Assembly: GCA_964424205.1 (NCBI GenBank)
Contig: CAYRIF010000141.1
Span: 1-9,612, forward strand
Length of the DNA stretch: 9,612 nt
From: CAYRIF01 sp964424205
Lineage (GTDB): Bacteria > Bacteroidota > Bacteroidia > Cytophagales > Cyclobacteriaceae
Reading direction: 5' to 3'
Under the pieces are notes generated by a model. It was given only the letters and a program-made list of their open reading frames with translations. It did not search any database and was not told the origin of the DNA. Positions 1 through 6,976 of the stretch are shown here, piece by piece. The translations under genes and the position numbers were made by a program. Numbering within the stretch: the stretch's first letter is position 1; every line of letters starts with the position of its first letter.

Positions 1-1
1 A

Positions 2-43
2 AGGAAGAAGAAGGAAATTGAAGATGCTGCGCTTTTATATTGA
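2..43 (+). CDS. Possible C-terminal tail of an upstream gene (partial)
   Basis: Reading from base 2 gives a short charged tail, RKKKEIEDAALLY, ending at a TGA at 41-43. The Lys/Glu-rich run followed by a hydrophobic end looks like a normal protein C-terminus. The other two forward frames also end early (TGA at 19-21 and TAA at 57-59), so this choice rests only on amino-acid composition. Thirteen codons are too few to name a family. No terminator-like hairpin follows the stop. Confidence 0.3.
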   Translation, partial: RKKKEIEDAALLY

Positions 44-110
44 AAATTTTTGTTTATAAAATCTGATATTGCTACGTCGCCACATAAAGTTTTCAACAAA
101 TACGCAGTGG

Positions 111-144
111 TTGGAAGCATCTTACCACATTTTTATTAGCTTTG
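111..144 (+). promoter_or_regulatory. Candidate Bacteroidota promoter for the peptidase gene
   Basis: TAGCTTTG at 137-144 matches the Bacteroidota -7 consensus TAnnTTTG exactly. A TTG at 111-113 could be the -33 element, with a 23-base spacer that is at the long end of what is usual. The start codon lies 39 bases after the -7 box, leaving a 5' leader of roughly 30 bases. The match is by eye and untested. Confidence 0.42.
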
Positions 145-183
145 TCAACTAGTATTAAATAACTCGAACTAACCCATGTCATT

Positions 184-2379
184 ATGAAATACTTTAAAAA
201 TGCGTTTTTTAGTATCCTTTTTCTTCTCCTACTTAACGCTTGTCAAAATAAAAATACTAATCAATTGGAAACAACCACTAATATCAATCCTCCTGTCGCA
301 AAGAAAATAGCCAAAGAGACCATTACATATGGTGATACAATTATTGATAATTATTTCTGGATGCGCCTAAGTGATGCGCAAAAGGAAGCAGACAGTGCCG
401 ATGCTCAAACACAAGATGTATTGGATAATTTGAACGCAGAGAATGATTATACCGAAAAGGTGATGGCACATACCAAAGATTTTCAGACCAAGCTATTCGA
501 TGAAATTGTAGGCCGTATCAAACAAACAGATCAGTCGGTACCGGTGAAAGTAAATGGTTATTGGTATTATAGTCGTTTTGAAGAGGGTTTTGACTATGGA
601 CTGCACTGCAGGAGTTTGACAAAACCTGCCAAAGAAGATGGTAAAGCGGTCGATGAAGAAATAATGCTTAACGGACCCGAACTTGCCAAAGGGCACGACT
701 ACTTTGCAATTGCTGGAAAGTCTGTCAGTAATGATAACGCCCTGTTGGTGTATGGGGTGGATACAGTATCAAGAAGAGAATATACTTTATTTTTCAAAAA
801 CCTTAAGACTGGGAAACTGCTCGCTGATAAAATAGAAAATACTACCGGAGGCGCTACCTGGGCAAATGATAATAAAACTATTTTTTATACACGGAAAGAT
901 CCAGTGACTTTGCGATCACATAAAATTTACAAGCATGTGCTAGGAACTGACGCTGCAAAAGATGAATTGGTCTTTGAAGAAAAAGATGAAACGTATGGTT
1001 GTTTTGTGTACAAAACAAAATCACGAAAATTTTTAATTATTGGTAGTTACCAAACCTTATCGAATGAATATAGATACTTAGATGCAGACACCCCAAATGG
1101 GGAGTGGAAAGTGATACAGCCAAGGGAGCGAGACCTGGAATATGGTGTGGCACATTATGGCGATGATTTTTATATTGTCACTAATTATAAAGCGAAAAAT
1201 TTCAGACTGATGAAAACGCCCATCAATGCAACGACGAAAGAGCATTGGCAGGAGGTAATTCCACATAGGGATGATGTGTTGCTCGAAGACATTGAGATAT
1301 TTAAAGATTACTTGGTTGTAGGAGAACGAAAAAATGGACAAACAGAGTTGCGAGTAATCAAATGGAGTGATAAATCAGAATACTATATTCAGTTTCCTGA
1401 CCCTGCTTACTTAGCATATACAGGAGCAAATCCAGAGTTTGATACCAAAATTTTGAGATTGGGATATACTTCCATGACGACGCCAAACAGTACCTATGAT
1501 TATAATATGGCTACGAAAGAAAAGGAGCTACTGAAACAACAAGAGGTGGTGGATGACAATTTTTCACCTGATAATTATGTTTCCGAAAGATTTTTTGCTA
1601 CAGTAAGGGATGGTGTGAAAGTGCCTATTTCTTTGGTGTATAAAAAGGGACTGAAAAAAGATGGAAAGGCACCATTACTACTTTACGGTTATGGTTCTTA
1701 CGGTAGTACCATGGATCCATATTTCAGCTCGGTACGTTTGAGTTTGCTAGATAGAGGGTTTGTTTTTGCGATAGCGCATATTAGAGGGGGACAGGAAATG
1801 GGACGTCAATGGTATGAAGATGGTAAATTACTGAAGAAGAAAAATACCTTTTATGATTTTATAGATTGTGGAGAATTTCTAATCAAAGAAAATTTCACTT
1901 CCAATGAGCACCTTTATGCCATGGGAGGCAGTGCAGGAGGTTTGCTAATGGGTGCTGTGGCGAATATGCGCCCTGACTTATGGAATGGTATTGTGGCGGG
2001 TGTGCCTTTTGTAGATGTAATTAATACGATGCTAGATGAGACCATTCCACTGACCACAGGTGAGTTTGATGAGTGGGGAAATCCTAAAATTAAGGAATAT
2101 TATGATTATATAAAATCATACTCGCCATATGATAACGTAGAGGCGAAAGACTATCCAAATATCCTAGTTACCACTGGTTTTTGGGACAGCCAAGTACAAT
2201 ATTGGGAACCTGAAAAATGGGTGGCTAAACTCCGTGATCTGAAAACCGATAATAATAGACTCATCATGTATTGCAACATGGACGTGGGGCATGGTGGTGC
2301 ATCTGGTCGTTTCGAGCGTTATAAAGAAACGGCACTTGAATATGCTTTCTTGCTTGATTTAGAGGGTATTGGGGAGTAG
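184..2379 (+). CDS. ptrB: Oligopeptidase B-type serine peptidase (S9A), predicted lipoprotein
   Basis: Prolyl-oligopeptidase-family peptidase closest to oligopeptidase B (protease II), which cuts short peptides after Arg or Lys. The first 20 residues form a lipoprotein signal ending in the lipobox LNAC (Cys20), so the mature enzyme should be membrane-anchored outside the cytoplasm, unlike cytosolic E. coli PtrB. An N-terminal beta-propeller region runs from about residue 36 to 460, and an alpha/beta-hydrolase domain from about 467 to the end. The catalytic triad is visible: Ser583 in GGSAGG, Asp668 in WDSQVQYWEP, His703 in GHGG. The segment TTGEFDEWGNP (624-634) matches the PtrB loop whose two acidic residues set basic P1 specificity, with Glu627 and Asp629 here. 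At 731 aa it is about 45 residues longer than PtrB, mostly from the signal and linker. There is no clear ribosome binding site. ATG 184 is chosen because it begins the signal peptide; ATG 176 is out of frame. Confidence 0.93.
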   Translation: MKYFKNAFFSILFLLLLNACQNKNTNQLETTTNINPPVAKKIAKETITYGDTIIDNYFWMRLSDAQKEADSADAQTQDVLDNLNAENDYTEKVMAHTKDFQTKLFDEIVGRIKQTDQSVPVKVNGYWYYSRFEEGFDYGLHCRSLTKPAKEDGKAVDEEIMLNGPELAKGHDYFAIAGKSVSNDNALLVYGVDTVSRREYTLFFKNLKTGKLLADKIENTTGGATWANDNKTIFYTRKDPVTLRSHKIYKHVLGTDAAKDELVFEEKDETYGCFVYKTKSRKFLIIGSYQTLSNEYRYLDADTPNGEWKVIQPRERDLEYGVAHYGDDFYIVTNYKAKNFRLMKTPINATTKEHWQEVIPHRDDVLLEDIEIFKDYLVVGERKNGQTELRVIKWSDKSEYYIQFPDPAYLAYTGANPEFDTKILRLGYTSMTTPNSTYDYNMATKEKELLKQQEVVDDNFSPDNYVSERFFATVRDGVKVPISLVYKKGLKKDGKAPLLLYGYGSYGSTMDPYFSSVRLSLLDRGFVFAIAHIRGGQEMGRQWYEDGKLLKKKNTFYDFIDCGEFLIKENFTSNEHLYAMGGSAGGLLMGAVANMRPDLWNGIVAGVPFVDVINTMLDETIPLTTGEFDEWGNPKIKEYYDYIKSYSPYDNVEAKDYPNILVTTGFWDSQVQYWEPEKWVAKLRDLKTDNNRLIMYCNMDVGHGGASGRFERYKETALEYAFLLDLEGIGE

Positions 2380-2415
2380 GTTTAGGATTTGCGATTGGAG
2401 TACCTTGCTTAGAAA

Positions 2416-2492
2416 AGGAATCCCTGTGATGTGCTGCATCTACTAAACGGATATGCATTACGGTATAGATTTCTCTCTGCGTTCGAAAGGAC
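2416..2492. repeat. Candidate degenerate dispersed inverted-repeat element
   Basis: This lies in the 216-base gap between the convergent peptidase and phosphorylase genes. Arms AGGAATC (2416-2422) and GATTTCT (2468-2474) can pair over 7 bases, one of them a G-T wobble. A smaller hairpin, GATG/CATC, sits inside the loop. The right side continues into CTCTGCGTTCGAAAGGAC. Arms of the AGGAATCT/AGATTTCT type next to a TTCGAA block resemble short intergenic repeats that I recall being scattered through Bacteroidota genomes. Only one copy is in this window, so the repeat call is inference. The element may also serve as a bidirectional transcript end, although no T-run follows. Confidence 0.4.
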
Positions 2493-2595
2493 AAAAAATG
2501 AAGTATACGTATATTAGAATGCCCCGTATTTAATAATGGTGTCATCCAGCCTAGTTGGCAGAAGAGGTCGAAGGTAGTCAAAAGCTCATTTTACA

Positions 2596-3756
2596 TTAAT
2601 AAAACCCCTCATTCCCATCTACCAAATCAATAATGGTTGCTACAGAGCCTGCAGAGGTAAATTTATCTTCAGGCGTATTTGTTACATAATCCACTAATTT
2701 GTCAACGGATGAAACCGCCACATGCATGCGTGTATCCGAAGAAGCATAGTAGATAAATACGGTACCATTGTTGTCTTTTATCCATCCATTGGAGAATAAT
2801 ACATTGGAGACGTCACCTACTCGCTCGCTTTTGATGGGGGCCATGAAATATCCGCCTGGCTGGTGTGTTACTTTGCTGATATCATAGAGGTCGGTCATAA
2901 ACATGTACAGTGTATAGCGCAATCCTGCGGCGGTATTCCGCACACCATGTGCTAGGTGTAGCCAGCCCTTGTCGGTTTTAATGGGTGCTGGTCCCAAGCC
3001 ATTTTTTAATTCATAAACGGTGTGATAAACCTTATTATTGATGATTTTTTCTTCTTTGACGATTGGGTTATTCATGTCCTTAATATATCCTAACCCAATT
3101 CCCCCACCACTGCCGATTTCTATAAAGCCATCTTGCGGACGTGTATAAACGGCGTATTGTCCATTGATGAATTCAGGATGCAGGACGACATTTCTTTGCT
3201 GACCGCTATCCGAGATGAAATCAGGGAGGCGCTCCCAGTTCACCAAGTCTTTGGTGCGGACGATGCCTGCATTGGCAATTGCCGAACTTGTATCACCTGT
3301 AGGTGCTTCTGGGTTTTTTCTTTCTGTACAGAAGACGCCGTAAACCCAGCCATCTTCATGCTGTACCAATCGCATGTCATAGACATTCGTATCAGGATTT
3401 CCTGCTATTTGAGGAATCACACAGGGCTTGTCCCAAAACTTGAATTTATCGGTACCATTCGGACTTTCTGCAATGGCAAAAAATGATTTCCGATCACTTC
3501 CCTCTATTCGTGTACATAAAATGTACTTGTCGTTCCATTTCATTGCCCCTGCATTAAACACGGCATTCACACCGATGCGCTCTAGTCCATGCGGATTTGT
3601 TTCAGGGTTCAGGTCATATCGCCAGTGAATAGGAATATGTTCAGCAGTGAGTACAGGATACTTAAAGCGCTTGTATATTCCATTTGACTTGGAAATAGCT
3701 TTATTCTTTTTACCAACTAGTTTGGCGTGTTGTTTCTTTAATTTCTTAATATTCAT
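2596..3756 (-). CDS. GH130 phosphorylase, probable 4-O-beta-D-mannosyl-D-glucose phosphorylase
   Basis: Cytoplasmic glycoside phosphorylase of family GH130. The likely reaction is mannosyl-beta-1,4-glucose plus phosphate giving mannose 1-phosphate and glucose. The 386-aa length is close to the roughly 390 aa of the Bacteroides fragilis enzyme. Recognisable GH130 blocks are NAGAMKW (68-74), NVYDMRLV (124-131) with Asp127 as the expected general acid, QRNVVLHPEF (187-196), NGLGPAPIKTDKGWLHLAHG (252-271) and HQPGGYFMAP (298-307). The Lys-rich N-terminus has no signal peptide. It lies 39 bases downstream of a sugar symporter on the same strand, which fits uptake followed by phosphorolysis. An AAGGA ribosome binding site stands about 9 bases before ATG 3756, supporting this start. 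Other GH130 subgroups act on mannobiose or longer mannosides; the subgroup call rests on remembered resemblance, and the family call is firm. Confidence 0.88.
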   Translation of the reverse strand: MNIKKLKKQHAKLVGKKNKAISKSNGIYKRFKYPVLTAEHIPIHWRYDLNPETNPHGLERIGVNAVFNAGAMKWNDKYILCTRIEGSDRKSFFAIAESPNGTDKFKFWDKPCVIPQIAGNPDTNVYDMRLVQHEDGWVYGVFCTERKNPEAPTGDTSSAIANAGIVRTKDLVNWERLPDFISDSGQQRNVVLHPEFINGQYAVYTRPQDGFIEIGSGGGIGLGYIKDMNNPIVKEEKIINNKVYHTVYELKNGLGPAPIKTDKGWLHLAHGVRNTAAGLRYTLYMFMTDLYDISKVTHQPGGYFMAPIKSERVGDVSNVLFSNGWIKDNNGTVFIYYASSDTRMHVAVSSVDKLVDYVTNTPEDKFTSAGSVATIIDLVDGNEGFY

Positions 3757-3765
3757 AAATAATAT

Positions 3766-3771
3766 TCCTTT
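3766..3771 (-). promoter_or_regulatory. Shine-Dalgarno-like site of the GH130 gene
   Basis: On the reverse strand this reads AAAGGA, 9 bases before the start codon at 3756. Purine-rich sites at this spacing are uncommon in Bacteroidota, and the other genes here lack one. It supports the chosen start and suggests independent re-initiation within the two-gene transcript. Confidence 0.5.
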
Positions 3772-3795
3772 TCAAAGGGTTGAAAATTTCTAGTG

Positions 3796-5625
3796 TCATG
3801 CTAATTCCTCTAAAGTATCCCACCAGAATTTCTTCAGTAAGAAAATACAGACTGCCAAAACAGCTAGTATAATATAGGTGGGTGTGCTTTGCCTAAAAAT
3901 AATATACATCGGTAAAAATACCAATGCAGTTTGTGCTACAGTGCCAATAAAAATATTGAACATGTCTCTTTTTAATGTTGTATTTTCCTTGAAACTTGGA
4001 TTGTCCGCCATCACTTTTTCATGAATGGGTTTCCAAAATCCCCAAGGTCTTACGGTACTATAAAATGATTTCAATACGGACTCTTCGGTCGGTGGTGCGG
4101 AATAGGTGCCCACGACACACCCAATAATAGAAGAGATAAGCAACAGCGGAAAGTAATATAAATCCAACGTTTCGCTAAATACTGAAGGTAAAATTAGTGC
4201 TGGTACCATTCCTGCAACCATTCCCCAGAAAAAACCTTCTCCATTAAATCGCCACCAGTGCCACTTCAATACGTTGGCTACTATGTAACTTCCGTACAGT
4301 GCCGATACAATCCATTGCAAAACAGAGTTGACATCTTGCACAAAAAATCCTAATACAATACTGACCAACACCACAAGGATACCTGATCCGTAATTCATAA
4401 ATCTTATTTGCTTTGGGGTGGAGTCTGTCTTTTTGTTTTTTAAATAAATATCATTGATTAAATAGGCTTGCGCTGCGTTTAATGTTCCGGCAAAGGTTGA
4501 CATAAATGCAGCTAGTAACCCAGCTAACAAAAGTCCCAATAATCCCATTGGTGCAAATTCCTTGATGGCAGAGGGTAAAATTAATTCAAAATCAATGGCG
4601 CCAGTGGCGGTTAGTAGATCTAATTTTTCATAATAAATAAGTGCCAATGCAGCAAACCCAGCAATCATCAGGTAACGCACTGGAATTAAAATTACCGATA
4701 CAAAACCACTCATTTTTGCTGCCTCTTGCGGTGATTTTGTAGAGAGTATTTTTTGCATGTCGTAGTTAGGCGCCGGCCCTGCAATACTGGCAATGATACC
4801 TTTGAAAACCATCATCATAAAGAAAATCCCGAATAGCCCATAGCCATCTGATTTTATTTTTTCATTGACCTGCGGAATGATGGTGCTCCAATCTAAATCT
4901 AAATTCCAACCAAAGAAGGGAGTCATCCATCCATCGGGTACGTTTAATGGATGTGCGCCGATCGCATGATAGCCCAAATAGCCAATCACCAAGGCGGAGA
5001 CAGTCATGATGGCAAACTGCACAACGTCTGCCCAAACTATCCCTGACATACCCCCAAGCAAAGAATAGAAAACAGCAAATAGCGTAAATACGATTCCATA
5101 GATATGAGGTGTATATTCGGGGTTTACATGAAACGGAATGTAACTACTCACTACTTCCCAAGGAATAAAAATTTCCACAAATTTTCCTAGCCCTATAAAT
5201 CCGTAAGCCAAAAATCCCAGGCAACTGAGCAATGCAAATACAACCACAATGGTATGTGATAGCTTGCCACCCTTGCCAAACCCAAATCGTGTTTGTATCC
5301 ACTCAGCACCGGTGGTTGCATTGGAGCGTCTCAACCATGCCGACAGATAGACCATTAAGAAAATCTGATTAAAAACAGGCCACAACCAAGGAATCCAAGC
5401 GCTTTTGATGCCGTAAACAAACATCAGTGCTACTAACCAAATGGTGCCTGAGATATCAAACATGCCTGAAGCATTAGATAAGCCCAACATATACCAAGGA
5501 ATTGATTTGCCACCGAGAAGGTAAGCATTGGTACTTTTTTGCGCCCGTTTTCTTAGCACAAGCCCTATAATGATGGTGATTAGTAAATAGCCTGCAATAA
5601 TGAGAATGTCAAATGATTGTAGCAT
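3796..5625 (-). CDS. SSS-family sodium/sugar symporter, probable mannoside importer
   Basis: Inner-membrane sodium:solute symporter (SSS, SGLT-like), 609 aa with about 13-14 hydrophobic segments across its whole length. The first membrane helix runs from about residue 6 to 24 and is followed by the short basic loop RKRAQKS. The N-terminal motif LGLSNASGMFDISGT (47-61) and the block YSLLGGMSGIVWADVVQFAI (187-206) fit the SSS family signature region. It is longer than a minimal SSS protein because of extra C-terminal helices (last two at roughly 550-600) after a hydrophilic loop. The GH130 gene follows 39 bases downstream, and a symporter beside a mannosylglucose phosphorylase also occurs in the B. 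fragilis mannan cluster. The likely cargo is therefore beta-1,4-mannobiose or mannosylglucose. The cargo is inferred from context only; the family is clear from sequence. The start at 5625 is the first ATG and leads directly into the first helix. Confidence 0.9.
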   Translation of the reverse strand: MLQSFDILIIAGYLLITIIIGLVLRKRAQKSTNAYLLGGKSIPWYMLGLSNASGMFDISGTIWLVALMFVYGIKSAWIPWLWPVFNQIFLMVYLSAWLRRSNATTGAEWIQTRFGFGKGGKLSHTIVVVFALLSCLGFLAYGFIGLGKFVEIFIPWEVVSSYIPFHVNPEYTPHIYGIVFTLFAVFYSLLGGMSGIVWADVVQFAIMTVSALVIGYLGYHAIGAHPLNVPDGWMTPFFGWNLDLDWSTIIPQVNEKIKSDGYGLFGIFFMMMVFKGIIASIAGPAPNYDMQKILSTKSPQEAAKMSGFVSVILIPVRYLMIAGFAALALIYYEKLDLLTATGAIDFELILPSAIKEFAPMGLLGLLLAGLLAAFMSTFAGTLNAAQAYLINDIYLKNKKTDSTPKQIRFMNYGSGILVVLVSIVLGFFVQDVNSVLQWIVSALYGSYIVANVLKWHWWRFNGEGFFWGMVAGMVPALILPSVFSETLDLYYFPLLLISSIIGCVVGTYSAPPTEESVLKSFYSTVRPWGFWKPIHEKVMADNPSFKENTTLKRDMFNIFIGTVAQTALVFLPMYIIFRQSTPTYIILAVLAVCIFLLKKFWWDTLEELA

Positions 5626-5651
5626 GAGTTAATTTTAGTTTTACGGAATTA

Positions 5652-5669
5652 TATCTTTTGCAAAGTATA
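5652..5669. promoter_or_regulatory. Imperfect palindrome upstream of the symporter gene, candidate operator or promoter
   Basis: An 18-base near-palindrome, TAT-N2-TTTGCAAA-N2-ATA, matches its own reverse complement at 14 of 18 positions. It lies 27-44 bases before the symporter start, in the divergent intergenic region. Its reverse-strand reading, TATACTTTGC, is close to the -7 box TAnnTTTG but one base out of register. It could be a regulator's dimeric binding site, a promoter element, or both. No -33 element at proper spacing was found. Confidence 0.35.
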
Positions 5670-5673
5670 CATT

Positions 5674-5691
5674 GATGCTGCCATGGGCATC
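5674..5691. other. Short inverted repeat beside the palindrome
   Basis: GATGC (5674-5678) and GCATC (5687-5691) flank an 8-base spacer, TGCCATGG, that itself contains CCATGG. The repeat sits 4 bases from the palindrome on the side away from the symporter gene. It could be a second protein-binding site or nothing; a 5-base repeat is weak evidence. Confidence 0.25.
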
Positions 5692-5792
5692 CTGCACATA
5701 CCTGAAAGTAGTAATAAATATAATATCTATTTTTTGCTTGTGCCAACCATCTTAAATATTTTACGTCTAGTGTTAAACTAAAATTTGTTGCT

Positions 5793-6377
5793 ATGAAAAA
5801 AAATCTGTTTGTTCTTTTGTTATTAGGGGTTATAAATATGATACCTTCATGTGACCCTTGTGGAGATGATAATCCCCGTTATTATAAAATAAATGAAGTT
5901 GAATTGCAGTTGGGGAGTTTTACTTCTACATCAGAATCTCCAGGATTTGAAATATCGGAAGAAGGGGATACTTTGAAATATAATAATGCATATTTTCAAA
6001 TTTCAGCAACAGATATAGCGTATGTGTTAAATGAAAATAATTATTTTATTGCTAATGCGCTTTATGCGTGTTCGCCTACGAGTCCAAAACCTGCACAAAG
6101 TATTGTTAGGATAAGCATCACCTCATCTGAAACGTTATACCTAAAAGAAAGAACTGTGCCTCCGAATGCGCTGTTAAGTCGATATTTTTCTACGGATAAT
6201 CTTACCTCAATAGTGAACTTTATTGCTAACAAACCCTCTATTAGGAATTATCTTCGGTTCAAACTCAATACACCCCCTGCCAAAATGATTAACCAGCCCT
6301 TTACATTTGTGATAGAAATGGACGACGGAAAGATCTTTGAATTAACCCTTGATAATGTTAGAATAGCCGCAGATTAG
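5793..6377 (+). CDS. Small predicted lipoprotein of unknown function
   Basis: I do not recognise this 194-aa protein. It starts with a lipoprotein-like signal: MKKN, a hydrophobic run, then IPSC with Cys20 as the predicted lipidation site. Proline at -2 of the lipobox is unusual but Ser at -1 is normal. The mature protein opens DPCGDDNPRYYKI, and a third cysteine occurs near residue 93 (YACSP). Alternating polar and hydrophobic stretches such as INEVELQLGSF and QPFTFVIEMDDGKIFELTL suggest a beta-sandwich rather than an enzyme. The cysteine-rich opening recalls small Bacteroidota lipoproteins of DUF type (possibly DUF5034), an impression I cannot verify. It is divergent from the symporter and separated by 75 bases from the thioesterase, which has its own promoter, so it is probably a single-gene unit. 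No clear -7/-33 pair precedes it. Confidence 0.72.
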   Translation: MKKNLFVLLLLGVINMIPSCDPCGDDNPRYYKINEVELQLGSFTSTSESPGFEISEEGDTLKYNNAYFQISATDIAYVLNENNYFIANALYACSPTSPKPAQSIVRISITSSETLYLKERTVPPNALLSRYFSTDNLTSIVNFIANKPSIRNYLRFKLNTPPAKMINQPFTFVIEMDDGKIFELTLDNVRIAAD

Positions 6378-6405
6378 TAAATTTAAATTCAAAAAAATTA
6401 CTTCA

Positions 6406-6434
6406 TTGTCTTTGCAAACATTCGCCTATATTTG
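6406..6434 (+). promoter_or_regulatory. Bacteroidota promoter of the thioesterase operon
   Basis: TATATTTG at 6427-6434 is an exact match to the -7 consensus TAnnTTTG, and TTG at 6406-6408 lies 18 bases upstream as the -33 element. Transcription should begin around 6441, only about 12 bases before ATG 6453. This decides the start of the thioesterase: a TTG codon at 6432 in the same frame falls inside the -7 box and should not be transcribed. Confidence 0.62.
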
Positions 6435-6452
6435 CACAAACAAATAATCAGA

Positions 6453-6974
6453 ATGACAACAAAGAAGAAATTCGCAAACGAATCTTTCGTAATTATGACG
6501 GAAATGGTGCTCCCCAATGACACCAACACGCTTAATAATTTGATGGGAGGGAGGCTGATGCACTGGATGGACATTGTAACAGCGATTTCCGCACAAAAAC
6601 ATGCCAACAGCATCGTTGTTACTGCTTCAGCGGATAACATATCTTTTAGCAAACCAATAAACCTTGGGGATGTAGTCACGTTAAAGGCACAAGTAACACG
6701 GGCATTTAATTCTTCCATGGAGGTGCATGTGACCGTATCAGCGGAAAATTTACCGAAGGGTACTAAGCAAGAAACACACAATGCATTTTTTACTTTTGTG
6801 GCAGTGGATAAAGTGAATAATAAGCGGCAGGTTCCTGAATTGATTCCGGAAACGGCAGAAGAGAAACTACTCTATGATGGCGCTTTACGTAGAAGACAAC
6901 TGCGATTGGTATTGTCAAAAAGAATGTCACCTAAAGATGCGACTGAACTGAAAGCGCTATTTGACCTGGAATAG
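6453..6974 (+). CDS. Acyl-CoA thioesterase, hotdog fold (YciA-like)
   Basis: Cytoplasmic thioesterase hydrolysing acyl-CoA to free acid and CoA, 173 aa. It has a single hotdog domain over about residues 10-125. The family motif is clear: LPNDTNTLNNLMGGRLMHWM (20-39) followed by Asp40, with Asn25 and Asp40 matching the conserved Asn and catalytic Asp of YciA-like enzymes. The following TASADNISFSKPINLGD is the usual second strand and turn. A basic C-terminal tail, RRRQLRLVLSKR, may contribute to CoA binding or oligomer contacts. The frame stays open upstream to a TTG at 6432, which would add seven residues, but that codon lies within the promoter, so ATG 6453 is preferred. It is transcribed with the psi-like gene 2 bases downstream, which points to translational coupling. 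Acyl chain-length preference cannot be read from the sequence. Confidence 0.9.
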   Translation: MTTKKKFANESFVIMTEMVLPNDTNTLNNLMGGRLMHWMDIVTAISAQKHANSIVVTASADNISFSKPINLGDVVTLKAQVTRAFNSSMEVHVTVSAENLPKGTKQETHNAFFTFVAVDKVNNKRQVPELIPETAEEKLLYDGALRRRQLRLVLSKRMSPKDATELKALFDLE

Positions 6975-6976
6975 AT

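Noticed and set aside
2264..2581. Reverse-strand 105-codon open frame between the convergent genes
   Set aside because: Its start half lies on the candidate repeat and its end overlaps the 3' end of the peptidase gene. The translation has no domain features and looks like the frame that such repeats often leave open.
3133..3628. Forward open frames (117 and 66 codons) opposite the GH130 gene
   Set aside because: They are antisense to conserved GH130 motifs and overlap each other in different frames. No promoter or family resemblance is visible.
5728..5787. TATTTTTTG (5728-5736) and TAAAATTTG (5779-5787) as -7 boxes for the small lipoprotein gene
   Set aside because: Both have three bases instead of two between TA and TTTG. 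The second ends only 5 bases before the start codon, and neither has a convincing -33 partner.
6398..6781. Reverse-strand 127-codon open frame opposite the thioesterase
   Set aside because: It lies antisense to a well-supported hotdog thioesterase and its promoter. Its cysteine-rich hydrophobic translation is typical of a shadow frame.
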